Source: Oscillospiraceae bacterium
Lineage (GTDB): Bacteria > Bacillota > Clostridia > Oscillospirales > Acutalibacteraceae
Direction: 5' to 3'
Assembly (NCBI GenBank): GCA_015065785.1
Contig: SVPR01000003.1
Coordinates: 1 to 64,000 of the forward strand
Length of the DNA stretch: 64,000 nt
Shown here one piece after another: positions 52,958 through 61,353 of the stretch. The position numbers and the translations under genes are program-made. The notes below the pieces were generated by a model. That model had not been told where the DNA came from. It saw only the letters and a list, made by a program, of their open reading frames with translations, and made no database searches. Within the stretch, counting starts at the first letter, position 1; each line of letters opens with the position of its first letter.

Positions 52958-54551
52958 TCTTTTTATCCCCTGTGTTAAAGTAAATTGCATTTTTACTTGT
53001 CGTGTTATAAATACCTGTGACACCATCGTTTAAATAAAGGTCAGTAGATGCTAAATAAAGAGGTACGACAACGCCACTTGAAACTATGTATTTTTCGCAT
53101 TCGTTGATTGCGGTTGCTTTTTGTTGCTCTTTTAATGAAACCTCTGCAGCTCTTAAAAGTGATTCATAAGAGTTGTCTGTAAAATTACAAGGTGCAGAAG
53201 AAATGCTTCTCAAAACAGAAACTGCAGTTGAAGATGTTGAGTGAATAGGAAGAATTGCAATGTGGTATTCGTTTTCTTCAATAACCGTTTCATATTCATC
53301 AATGTCAAAGGTTACAATGTTTGTTTTAATGTTTGAGCCAAAAAGGTCTGCCCAACCGTCGCAAATGATATTCATAGAATTTTCGAGTGTGGTTGGCACA
53401 TAAACATTAAGGTTTACAGCCTCTTTAATCTGGGTAGAAGCCAAAATCATATATTCTTTTGCTTTGTCAACGCTTGTGTCAAAGCCTACGCTATCTACTG
53501 TGTATTTACTGTAATGTCTTTCGGTAACAAGGTAATCGGGTGCTACAACACCTGTGGCAATTCCCGTTGCGAATTTTGGGGTGGAAATAACAGAATAATC
53601 AATAGAAGAGAGCAATGCTTTTCTTAAATTTTCATTTTTCATTATTTCTTTTGAGCAGTTAGAAACAATTCCCCAGACAGTATTTGTAACAGGTGTAATT
53701 TTACCGTTAGGGTTTTCAATTCTGTTAGCACTGTCAGTTAAAAGAATATCGTAAGAGTTACTTGCATATCTTTCAACAACATTCTTTTGCTTCTTTTCTA
53801 AGCTCAGATTGATTTGTGCATTTTCCGCTTTTGTTCTGCCTTTATATTTCGGATTTCTTTTTAATACTAAGGATTTACCCTTGTTGCACTCTGCAATGTA
53901 ATAAGGGCCGTTGCAAATAACGGAAGAAGCAGTTGTGCCGTAAACACCCTCAACGAGTGACGCGAATTTTTCGCTTGATGGTGCACCGGAGCTTTCTGCT
54001 AATGTGCTTAAAATTTCAGAGTGAGGCTCAACTAAAATGATTTCTAATGTTAAATCATCTAAAGCGGTAACTAAAATTGAGTCTAAATCACCGACGCCCT
54101 CGTAATACTCTTCAACACCTCTTATGTAGGAATAGTTTTCATAGCCCTTTAATTTTTCGGCTATGACTTTTTTTATTGAATAAACATAATCGTGAGCAGT
54201 AACGCGGTTGTCAAAATCTGTTTCGCCCAAAATGCCCTCGTTTAATTCTGCAACATACCAGATAGCCTTTGGGTTAAGTGAAAATGTGTAGGTCAACCCG
54301 TCGCCACTGATTGAATATTTAGTAGCACCCGAAAGTACAATTTCACCATTCTGATTGAATTTTAAAAGTCCCTCAAAGCAGTTAACGGCAGAAATTGTTT
54401 CCCCGTCGCCAGTGGCTTTGAGTGGGTCAAGTGACTCTATTTCGTTAATAAAGCCTATATTAAACTCTGCATTTTTAAAAAGTGAGCAACCGGAAAAAAG
54501 TGTTACTACCATTACTAATGAGAGTGAAAATGCTAAAATTCTTTTAATCAT
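52950..54551 (-). CDS. peptide/nickel-type ABC substrate-binding lipoprotein (SBP family 5)
   Basis: 533 residues. Lipobox FSGC with Cys22, then an OppA-like fold (about 30-525) with FNIGFINEIESLDPLKATGDGE and the AHDYVYSIKKV block. No permease or ATPase gene is adjacent, so it is an orphan binding protein that either serves a distant transporter or has a sensing role. It overlaps nth by 4 nt (ATGA) and has AGAAGG upstream. Confidence 0.88.
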   Translation of the reverse strand: MIKRILAFSLSLVMVVTLFSGCSLFKNAEFNIGFINEIESLDPLKATGDGETISAVNCFEGLLKFNQNGEIVLSGATKYSISGDGLTYTFSLNPKAIWYVAELNEGILGETDFDNRVTAHDYVYSIKKVIAEKLKGYENYSYIRGVEEYYEGVGDLDSILVTALDDLTLEIILVEPHSEILSTLAESSGAPSSEKFASLVEGVYGTTASSVICNGPYYIAECNKGKSLVLKRNPKYKGRTKAENAQINLSLEKKQKNVVERYASNSYDILLTDSANRIENPNGKITPVTNTVWGIVSNCSKEIMKNENLRKALLSSIDYSVISTPKFATGIATGVVAPDYLVTERHYSKYTVDSVGFDTSVDKAKEYMILASTQIKEAVNLNVYVPTTLENSMNIICDGWADLFGSNIKTNIVTFDIDEYETVIEENEYHIAILPIHSTSSTAVSVLRSISSAPCNFTDNSYESLLRAAEVSLKEQQKATAINECEKYIVSSGVVVPLYLASTDLYLNDGVTGIYNTTSKNAIYFNTGDKKSE

Positions 54552-55198
54552 TTTTTGTCCTTCTTTTTGTGAGTGATATTATATTTACAGATTTCATTTA
54601 AGATACATTCGTTGCATTTTGGTCTTCTGGCAATACAGATTTTTCTGCCATGCAAAACAATTCTGTGACAAAAATCGTTGCTTTCTTCGGGTGGAAGAAT
54701 TTTTTTGAGCTGGAGTTCAACGGCTTTCGGGTCTTTGCTGTTTACGAGCCCCAAAAGATTCGTAATTCTTATAACATGAGTATCTGCAACAACAGCAGGC
54801 TTTTTGTAAACATCACCTACAATTAAATTTGCAGTTTTTCTGCCGACACCGGGGAGCAGAGTTAATTCTTCGATAGTGTCAGGCAAAACTCCATTATACT
54901 TTGTTTTAACTATTTCTGCCATACCGACTAAATCCTTTGCCTTTGCCCTGTAAAATCCGCAGGAATGAATGAGCTTTTCAACATCTTCAATTTTTGCTTG
55001 TGACATTTCATTTTCTGTCGGGTATTTTTTGAAAAGCTCAGGCGTTACAAGATTTACCCTTGCATCAGTACATTGAGCAGAAAGTCGGGTTGCAACGAGT
55101 AACTGAAAAGGTGTTTCGGCATTTAATTGACAAATAGCTTCGGGGTAATCTTTTTTCAAAAGCGCACAAATTTTTACTGTTTTTTCCTTTTTAGTCAT
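54548..55198 (-). CDS. nth: endonuclease III
   Basis: 216 residues. A base-excision repair glycosylase/AP lyase for oxidised pyrimidines. The helix-hairpin-helix LPGVGRKTANLIVG has catalytic Lys121, followed by catalytic Asp139 in VVADTHVIR. The [4Fe-4S] motif C-x6-C-x2-C-x5-C is intact near the C-terminus. Length matches the family. First gene of a three-gene run with the lipoprotein and VanZ genes. Confidence 0.96.
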   Translation of the reverse strand: MTKKEKTVKICALLKKDYPEAICQLNAETPFQLLVATRLSAQCTDARVNLVTPELFKKYPTENEMSQAKIEDVEKLIHSCGFYRAKAKDLVGMAEIVKTKYNGVLPDTIEELTLLPGVGRKTANLIVGDVYKKPAVVADTHVIRITNLLGLVNSKDPKAVELQLKKILPPEESNDFCHRIVLHGRKICIARRPKCNECILNEICKYNITHKKKDKK

Positions 55199-55299
55199 TC
55201 TGTCACCACCGTTTTACAAGAAAATATCATATACCTAATAAATATACTCTTTTTTTTATAAAAATACAATAGTGAAAAGTAAGTAAATATTGAATTTTG

Positions 55300-55328
55300 T
55301 TGAAAAATATTTCATTTTGTGGTATTAT
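55300..55328 (+). promoter_or_regulatory. toxin mRNA promoter, module 2
   Basis: TTGAAA (55300-55305), 17-nt spacer, TATTAT (55323-55328). Predicted start near 55335, leader of about 83 nt containing an AGAGGGC/GCCCTCT hairpin (55379-55398). Confidence 0.55.
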
Positions 55329-55417
55329 ATGATAGAAATAAGGTGAATCTACAGCGGTAGGCGGTTTGTCCTCTTGTCAGAGGGCTCTTTCGCCCTCTTG
55401 AGAAAGGGGGCGGTGCG

Positions 55418-55513
55418 ATGGTTACATATAGCGAGTTGTTTTTACTTCTCACTCTTATTGTTGCGATTATAGCACTTGTAGTTGATATAATTCAATTAAC
55501 AAAAAAGAAATAA
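55418..55513 (+). CDS. type I toxin-like membrane peptide, module 2
   Basis: 31 residues: MVTYSELFLLLTLIVAIIAL then VVDIIQLTKKK. It strongly resembles the small holin-like toxin family (MxTYexL start, one membrane helix, Lys tail). AAAGGGGG lies before the ATG. The mRNA 5' segment CGGTTTGTCCT (55362-55372) can pair with AGGACAAGCCG (55561-55571), and AGGTGAA (55341-55347) with TTCACCT (55594-55600). The gene ends in the shared terminator hairpin. Peptide sequence differs greatly from module 1 apart from the plan. Confidence 0.7.
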   Translation: MVTYSELFLLLTLIVAIIALVVDIIQLTKKK

Positions 55514-55596
55514 CCGCCCGTCTGCAAACTGTGCGGTTATTTCTTTAATCAAACTTTTTAAGGACAAGCCGTTTATCATTAGGTTTGCCTTATTTC
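55505..55596 (-). ncRNA. antisense (antitoxin) RNA, module 2
   Basis: Minus-strand promoter TTGACT (55625-55630), 16-nt spacer, TATAAT (55603-55608). Transcript of about 90 nt ends at a perfect 11-bp hairpin GAAATAACCGC/GCGGTTATTTC (55507-55543) followed on the minus strand by TTTTTTG. It overlaps the toxin stop and the 3' region of its mRNA. Confidence 0.7.
55507..55543. terminator. shared bidirectional terminator, module 2
   Basis: Perfect 11-bp stem with T-rich flanks on both strands; it can end both the toxin mRNA and the antisense RNA. Confidence 0.75.
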
Positions 55597-55602
55597 ACCT
55601 TT

Positions 55603-55630
55603 ATTATAACATAAACTACTGAAAAGTCAA
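55603..55630 (-). promoter_or_regulatory. antisense RNA promoter, module 2
   Basis: TTGACT (55625-55630), 16-nt spacer, consensus TATAAT (55603-55608). Confidence 0.65.
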
Positions 55631-55787
55631 CCGGTTAGGGTGAAAAGAATTGAAAACTCACTCTGAAAGGTTGATATTTTATTTAGAAATTTTGTAACAA
55701 ACCCCCGTTTTGTGTTTCTAATAGTTGAAAGCACAGAAAGGGGTGAGAGTGTGAAATATATTTTTATTGTGGAAAGGGGTGACGGCT

Positions 55788-56270
55788 TTGGATGAACTCG
55801 AAAAAATGTGTAATCTGCATTACAGATATGTAAAGAGCTACGCTTTGTCTTTGTGCCTTAATGAAACTCTGGCAGAAGACATAACTCAGGAAACATTTTA
55901 TAATGCTATAAAGAAGATAGATACATTTAAAAACGATTGCAAAATTGAAACATGGCTTTGCAGTATTGCAAAAAATATTTTCTTAAATCAAAAACGCAAA
56001 AAGCAGACAGAAAATATTTTAGATTACCCCAATTTAGTGGCGGATGGTAATATAGAAGAAAATGTTATTAAAGACGAAAATGTAAAAAGAATTTTATCTG
56101 AAGCTGTGAAATTAGAAACACCCTATAAGGAAGTTTTTTATATGAAGTCTTTAGGCGATATGCCGTATAAAACGATTGCAGATGTATTCGGCAAAAGTGA
56201 AAACTGGGCGAGAGTTACATACTATAGAGCTAAAAAAATGATAGAGGAAAGGATGAGTAGTGATGAGTAA
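55788..56270 (+). CDS. ECF-type RNA polymerase sigma factor
   Basis: About 160 residues. Sigma region 2 (about 5-70; AEDITQETFYNAIKKIDTFK and TWLCSIAKNIF) and region 4 (about 105-155; YKTIADVFGKSENWARVTYYRAKKMI). The frame is open from 55767; I favour TTG 55788 (LDELEKMCNLHY), preceded by AAAGGGGTGA, but GTG 55779 is also possible. It overlaps its anti-sigma gene. The pair probably answers envelope stress, with the anti-sigma factor holding it at the membrane. Confidence 0.9.
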   Translation: MDELEKMCNLHYRYVKSYALSLCLNETLAEDITQETFYNAIKKIDTFKNDCKIETWLCSIAKNIFLNQKRKKQTENILDYPNLVADGNIEENVIKDENVKRILSEAVKLETPYKEVFYMKSLGDMPYKTIADVFGKSENWARVTYYRAKKMIEERMSSDE

Positions 56271-57237
56271 AATAAATTGTTCTTTAATTAAAGATTTATT
56301 ACCGCTTTACATTGATGACCTTTGCAGTAAGGAAACAACGGAAATTGTAGGAAATCACCTTGAAATCTGCGAAGAGTGTAACAAAGAATACGAAACACTT
56401 AAAACCGAGCCGAAAGTAAAACCGCAACAGGATAATTCACAGGAGTTAATTAAAAAGGTGAATAAGAAGTTCGGTAAGGATAAAAAGAAAGCTATAATCA
56501 GGTCAGTTTCAATAGTTGTTGCAATTACAATTGTTATCGGAATAGTTGCATTTTTAAGAGTACCTTTAGAGTTGGCTGAATATTGCTATTATGGTGATGG
56601 TTTTTACGAAATGGTTCATAATTCGGAAGAATGGGAAACAGGTGAGGAAAGAGAAACTAATTTTTCTTCTCAATATTTTGATTTATATATAAATGAAAAA
56701 CACGGTGAATATACAGTTGAAAATCATGAAACAGCAGTTACGGTAAGATTTTCAGAAGATAAAGAAATACTGTTATACGATGAGTCTTATCCGGTCGATT
56801 CATTTGATGATAAAGTTAGATATTACAATAGTATGTCATTCCCAATTTTACACTCAGCGGTAAAAAAAGGTATGGAGGTATTAGGTTTTGATTCTGATAT
56901 TGCTCCAGGTTTTGATTATTCTTATGTAAAAGAAATGATAACAATGGATGTTCCAAATACCGAGTTTTTTACTACTCCATCTGATTATGCGATAGATTGT
57001 GCTTATTATGCTTTTTATTCGTTTGCAATGCCTTTGTGTCCACCGGGTAATTATTATTTAGTTTCAGAAAATGAAAGTTGCGTAGCCTGGGGAATTACTA
57101 TGGGTACTCAAGGGGATATGAATTACGATTTGAATTTCCAACCCAAAAATGATTTGAATAAATGTTATAGTATCAGTATATCAGGCTTCACAAAAGAAGA
57201 AGCACAAGAGATTTTTAAATATGCAGTAATAAAATAA
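56263..57237 (+). CDS. anti-sigma factor with zinc finger and one membrane helix
   Basis: About 324 residues. The N-terminal zf-HC2/ASD domain has His-x3-Cys-x2-Cys in GNHLEICEECNKEY. One TM (about 88-110) is followed by an extracellular sensor of about 210 residues with no motif I recognise. Start ATG 56263 overlaps the sigma stop by 8 nt. It would sequester the sigma factor until an outside signal releases it. The sensor is not one of the usual RsiV/RsiW types. Confidence 0.85.
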   Translation: MSKINCSLIKDLLPLYIDDLCSKETTEIVGNHLEICEECNKEYETLKTEPKVKPQQDNSQELIKKVNKKFGKDKKKAIIRSVSIVVAITIVIGIVAFLRVPLELAEYCYYGDGFYEMVHNSEEWETGEERETNFSSQYFDLYINEKHGEYTVENHETAVTVRFSEDKEILLYDESYPVDSFDDKVRYYNSMSFPILHSAVKKGMEVLGFDSDIAPGFDYSYVKEMITMDVPNTEFFTTPSDYAIDCAYYAFYSFAMPLCPPGNYYLVSENESCVAWGITMGTQGDMNYDLNFQPKNDLNKCYSISISGFTKEEAQEIFKYAVIK

Positions 57238-57240
57238 AAC

Positions 57241-57284
57241 AAGTGTCCCCTGAACATTTTCTAAAAATGTTCAGGGGACAACTT
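57241..57284. terminator. bidirectional terminator between convergent genes
   Basis: Stem TGTCCCCTGAACATTTT with its complement, between the anti-sigma and GH38 stops, with AAGT/ACTT extensions. Confidence 0.8.
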
Positions 57285-57287
57285 AAT

Positions 57288-60146
57288 TTAGATAAACTTT
57301 AATGTAAGAATCTTCTTGCCTGTGATTTCAAAATCAACAAAGCCGTCATCCTGAATTGTGAGTTCTTTTTCGTCAAGCTCTTCAAGTGTAACAAGCTTAA
57401 CCTGTGACCACTTTTTGCCTGAATACTGTGGTAACTCAAATTCAGCTTTCTGTCTTTCTACAGGGGATTGAACATCAGTAATTGGTGCAATACCACCGTT
57501 GAGACGAATTGAGTTTTTAATTGCTTTATCAGATGGGTTAAAGAGACGAACAATGTAGCCCTCGCCGTCTTCACTCTTCTTAACTGCAGAAATGTTAAGG
57601 TTTTCTGTTTTTAATTCGATGAATGAGTGAGTTGTAGCATTTTTACCGTGAGCAGTAGGAGCAATCTGACCTGCTGCAAGGTAAAGGTTAAAGCGTTCGC
57701 TTTCCTGCCATACATTGCCTTCTTCCCAGTTGCCCTTATGTGGCATAAATGCATAACGGAATGTGTTTTTACCAATGCATTGTGAGCCTTTATCCCAATC
57801 GTTGTAGTTCTGCATATCTTTAGTAACGCAGATACGAAGTGGGTAAGCACGAAGAAGTGAAAGGAACACAGTGTTTTCTTCATCGTCTGCTGCTTCATAA
57901 GCTTTAAGACCAGTGTTAAGAAGTGCAACACCGTTTTTGCCATCTGTAATGCTTACAAATGAATTCATTGGGTGCTCTGTCATTGGTGGCTCGTCATAAA
58001 GTGAGTAGTCAGGAGCAGCAATTGGTCTGCTAACAACATCAAACTGACCTTGTGAATCTGCGTGAGTTGCTTTAATGCCTGTTGGGAAGCCAACCTGTAA
58101 GTAGTGGTCTTCGCAACGGTTGTTGATTGTTGTTTCAATTTCTAAATATCTTGAACCTTTTCTTAATGTAACAATTGACTCAATATCAATAGGAAGCTTG
58201 TGCTCGCTTCTTGTCTTTTCATCGTCTGCCTTCTTTTCAGGAAGAAGCCAACGCATTTTAATTCTGTAGCTTGTTTCAAATTCTCCCTCATAAATACGAG
58301 AAACAGTTGCCTGCTCGCCGAGAGTAGTGTAAACTTCATCAATTTCCGGTGCAATGTGTTGCCATGGGTTGCCGATTTCACCACTATCTTTGAAGTAGCC
58401 TAAGTTCTTATACTCTTTACCTGTTTCTTTATCAATTACATTGTAAGTACCATTGTGATTGAATGAAACCTTTAAGAATTCATTTTCCATAACATTTGTT
58501 GTTTTAACAAGTGTTACAGGAGTTGTAGCACGAACATTGTAAAGTGGGCGGATTTTAAGTGTTTTGTAGCCCATACCCGGAACGCCGTTAACTTCTAATG
58601 CAATGTAATATTGCTCTGTGTGAAGCACATTTGCAGTATCGTTAGGGTTCTGAATGATTTGTGCATTTGCTTTGTTTGTAGAAATAACCTGATATTTGAG
58701 AACATTGTTTTCATCATCAGTAATCTCGAAGCTGTCTGCTTTCCATTCAGCAGGAATTTCAACTCTTAAATTAACTGTTTCGTTTCTCTTGAATGGTGCA
58801 GGGTTAAAGAGAACAACTGCAACATCGTTTCTGTCCCATTTTGAAAGGTCGATGTCACCGGCAACATCCATAAATGCTCTTTCATAAACGCACATTGAGA
58901 GCTCACGAGATTGTCTGTAACGGGACATAACATCTTCGTAAACAACATCTCTACCACAAGCGCCAATGCTGTCGTGACCGTGGTTCTGAAGAAGATAGTT
59001 ATATGAAAGGTCAATAAAGTTCTGTTGATATGGTGCACCGCAAAGTGCAGAGAATACTGCTAATGGCTCAGCGTAGTTTATAAGTCTTCTTTCAGTGTCG
59101 AAGTTTTCTTGCTTAATGTAAGTTCTTGCAGAAAGAATCCAACCGCAAAGCTCACTTACGCTACCCTTTGTGTAAGGGTCACGCATTTCGCCTTTTAATA
59201 CAGGGCAGTCGTCTTTGAAGTTGTCAATAATGCCTTGTTCCATTTCTTTTAATGTGCTGTGGAATACATTAGCCTGAGGAAGTGCATCGTTTAAGTCGTT
59301 AACTAACTGAATTTCTCTTTCGTCAGGGCAAGATGAGTCGTGACCGATTGACCAGAAACGGTGATTTGTTGTCCAGTCATTGTCTTGCTCTTTCATAGCT
59401 TGTTCTGCACGAGCTTTAACATTTTCTTTGTGATATTCATAGAATGGGTGAGTGTATTGATAGTCAAGCTTCCAGTCACCGTCAATGAACTTAAATACAC
59501 CGTTATTATCGTTCCATACCATATCTCTGTTATTTTCATCTGTCTGATTGAAGTAAACAGGTCTCTGAACAACATACCAGATGTTATATCTTGGTCTTTT
59601 TGCAAGACGGGAAGCATAAATGCGTGTTCCGTCAGGGCTTTCCCAGAAGAATTCTGATTTTGGAGCTTTATATTCATTTATACCACGGTAGAATGATGCA
59701 AAGTTAATACCGAAGCCTGAATAAATCTGTGGAAGCTGAGAAATCTGACCCCAGCCGAATGGTGAGTAACCGGTTTTACTGATACCGCCCATTTCTTTAC
59801 CGATTTTGTGACCTAAAAGTAAGTTTCTTATGAGTGCTTCGCTGCCTACTGTGAATTCATCAGGAAGACAGAACCAAGGGCCAACTGCAATTCTGCCCTC
59901 TTTTATGTATTTCTGAAGCTTTTCTTTCTTCTCCGGATATACCTCAAGATAATCCTGAACAGGCATTGTCTGAGAGTCTAAGTGGAAATGCTTGTAATCA
60001 GGGTTTTTGTCTAAAATATCAAGAAGCATATCGAGCATATAACCGAGCATATACTGAGTTCTTCTTGCAGAAAAACGCCATTCTCTGTCCCAGTGGGTGT
60101 TAGATATAAAGTGGCATTGGATTTGTTCGTTGTTTTTGTTATCCAT
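57288..60146 (-). CDS. divergent GH38 alpha-mannosidase-like protein
   Basis: 952 residues. The N-terminal GH38 barrel (about 8-270) starts FISNTHWDREWRF (zinc ligands His18 and Asp20) and has HLDSQTMPVQDYLEVYPE; the three-helix middle domain and C-terminal beta domains follow, with a later NHGHDSIGACGRD carrying the second His. At the usual nucleophile site, where family members read PDxFG, this protein reads SPFGWGQISQLPQ (Phe130), so the catalytic Asp is missing. No signal peptide, so it is cytoplasmic. It follows the HAD gene by 17 nt. Activity on mannosides needs proof. Confidence 0.85.
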   Translation of the reverse strand: MDNKNNEQIQCHFISNTHWDREWRFSARRTQYMLGYMLDMLLDILDKNPDYKHFHLDSQTMPVQDYLEVYPEKKEKLQKYIKEGRIAVGPWFCLPDEFTVGSEALIRNLLLGHKIGKEMGGISKTGYSPFGWGQISQLPQIYSGFGINFASFYRGINEYKAPKSEFFWESPDGTRIYASRLAKRPRYNIWYVVQRPVYFNQTDENNRDMVWNDNNGVFKFIDGDWKLDYQYTHPFYEYHKENVKARAEQAMKEQDNDWTTNHRFWSIGHDSSCPDEREIQLVNDLNDALPQANVFHSTLKEMEQGIIDNFKDDCPVLKGEMRDPYTKGSVSELCGWILSARTYIKQENFDTERRLINYAEPLAVFSALCGAPYQQNFIDLSYNYLLQNHGHDSIGACGRDVVYEDVMSRYRQSRELSMCVYERAFMDVAGDIDLSKWDRNDVAVVLFNPAPFKRNETVNLRVEIPAEWKADSFEITDDENNVLKYQVISTNKANAQIIQNPNDTANVLHTEQYYIALEVNGVPGMGYKTLKIRPLYNVRATTPVTLVKTTNVMENEFLKVSFNHNGTYNVIDKETGKEYKNLGYFKDSGEIGNPWQHIAPEIDEVYTTLGEQATVSRIYEGEFETSYRIKMRWLLPEKKADDEKTRSEHKLPIDIESIVTLRKGSRYLEIETTINNRCEDHYLQVGFPTGIKATHADSQGQFDVVSRPIAAPDYSLYDEPPMTEHPMNSFVSITDGKNGVALLNTGLKAYEAADDEENTVFLSLLRAYPLRICVTKDMQNYNDWDKGSQCIGKNTFRYAFMPHKGNWEEGNVWQESERFNLYLAAGQIAPTAHGKNATTHSFIELKTENLNISAVKKSEDGEGYIVRLFNPSDKAIKNSIRLNGGIAPITDVQSPVERQKAEFELPQYSGKKWSQVKLVTLEELDEKELTIQDDGFVDFEITGKKILTLKFI

Positions 60147-60163
60147 AAATTTATACCTCGCTT

Positions 60164-61159
60164 TTAGCCTTTAATTATTTTCATAATATCAGCGAATGTA
60201 TCACAGAAGTGAGTACAAACCGCTTTAGTACCGCTTGATTCAATGTTACCACCGGCAATACCGATTGTTGTGTAGCCTGCAAGTCTTACAGAGCAGGCAC
60301 CTGCACCACTGTCCTCAATGCCGATAACTTTATTTCTGTCAGCGAATGCTTCGCCAAGACCTACAATAGATGTTTCAGAGTAGAGCCAAGGATGTGGCTT
60401 TGGTGACAATTCACCTAATGTACCAACTGAGCCTTTTCTGAGTGGGAAGCCTGCAGAAATAATTGCATCATAAAAATCCTTAGGGTCGCCCATACCGAGA
60501 GTTTTAAAAGCAGAGAGAATTTCCGGCCAGGCCTTTTCATAAAGACCCGAAGTAACAAGACCGATTTTAATTCCCATATCTTTTAATTCGAGTAAGAAAT
60601 CTTTAACGCCCTCAGTTGGTGTGAAAGCACCGTCTTTACCTCTACCTTGCATAATTTCTTCCATTTCTCTGTGTGTATGCTCAAAATAGAAGTTTCTTGC
60701 TTTTTCTAAAGACTCACCGGGGCAATATTTATCAATACAATATTGCAAATGTTCAGATACACTGTGACCTGAAACAAATGGAATATCGCTTTCTTCAAGC
60801 TGAAATTTAGGATTACCTAACATACTGGCTGTAGTCATTTCAATAATCCAAATCCAGAATTCTTCACTTCTTACAGTTGTGCCGTCTAAATCCATTAAAA
60901 CTGCATTTAATGGGTATTCAGTTTTAACAGGGTAAACAGGGTAGTAAACAGGGTAGGCAATAGCAGATTTTACACACGCTAATGTGTGAGTGCCAAAGCT
61001 TACAAATTCAACCTTCTGGTCGCCTGTTGCAACAACAAATTCAACACCGTTTTTACCGGCAACAAATTTGCCGTCTTCAGTAGCGGGAAGAAGATGAAAA
61101 CCACTTGTTGCATCAACTTCACCGAGGTCCGGAATATAAAGTTTTTTGTCGAGTAACAT
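60164..61159 (-). CDS. HAD-superfamily phosphatase with N-terminal beta domain
   Basis: About 331 residues, start ATG 61159 with AGGAT 9 nt upstream. The first about 85 residues form a beta-rich segment (GVEFVVATGDQKVEFVSFG) not part of the usual HAD fold. The HAD part has motif I LMDLDGTTVRSE, motif II VTSGLYEK, motif III KPHP and motif IV IGIEDSGAG, with a helical cap of the beta-phosphoglucomutase type. It likely acts on a sugar phosphate, upstream in the same transcript as the GH38-like gene. Substrate unknown. Confidence 0.85.
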   Translation of the reverse strand: MLLDKKLYIPDLGEVDATSGFHLLPATEDGKFVAGKNGVEFVVATGDQKVEFVSFGTHTLACVKSAIAYPVYYPVYPVKTEYPLNAVLMDLDGTTVRSEEFWIWIIEMTTASMLGNPKFQLEESDIPFVSGHSVSEHLQYCIDKYCPGESLEKARNFYFEHTHREMEEIMQGRGKDGAFTPTEGVKDFLLELKDMGIKIGLVTSGLYEKAWPEILSAFKTLGMGDPKDFYDAIISAGFPLRKGSVGTLGELSPKPHPWLYSETSIVGLGEAFADRNKVIGIEDSGAGACSVRLAGYTTIGIAGGNIESSGTKAVCTHFCDTFADIMKIIKG

Positions 61160-61275
61160 AATTAAAAATCCTTTCAAAAAGACATTCAATTTATTGTATC
61201 ACAAGACTTTAAATATGTAAACTTTATTTACCAAATTTTTCTCGTATTTTTTTAAATATATTTTCTTTAATCTTG

Positions 61276-61304
61276 TTGACAAAAATAGACTTTGGTAGTA
61301 ATAT
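61276..61304 (+). promoter_or_regulatory. promoter of FnIII protein gene
   Basis: TTGACA (61276-61281), 17-nt spacer, TAATAT (61299-61304). Confidence 0.6.
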
Positions 61305-61353
61305 ATTACAGTCTAATAAATTGGGCAAAAATAAATTTTAAGGAGAATTAAAA

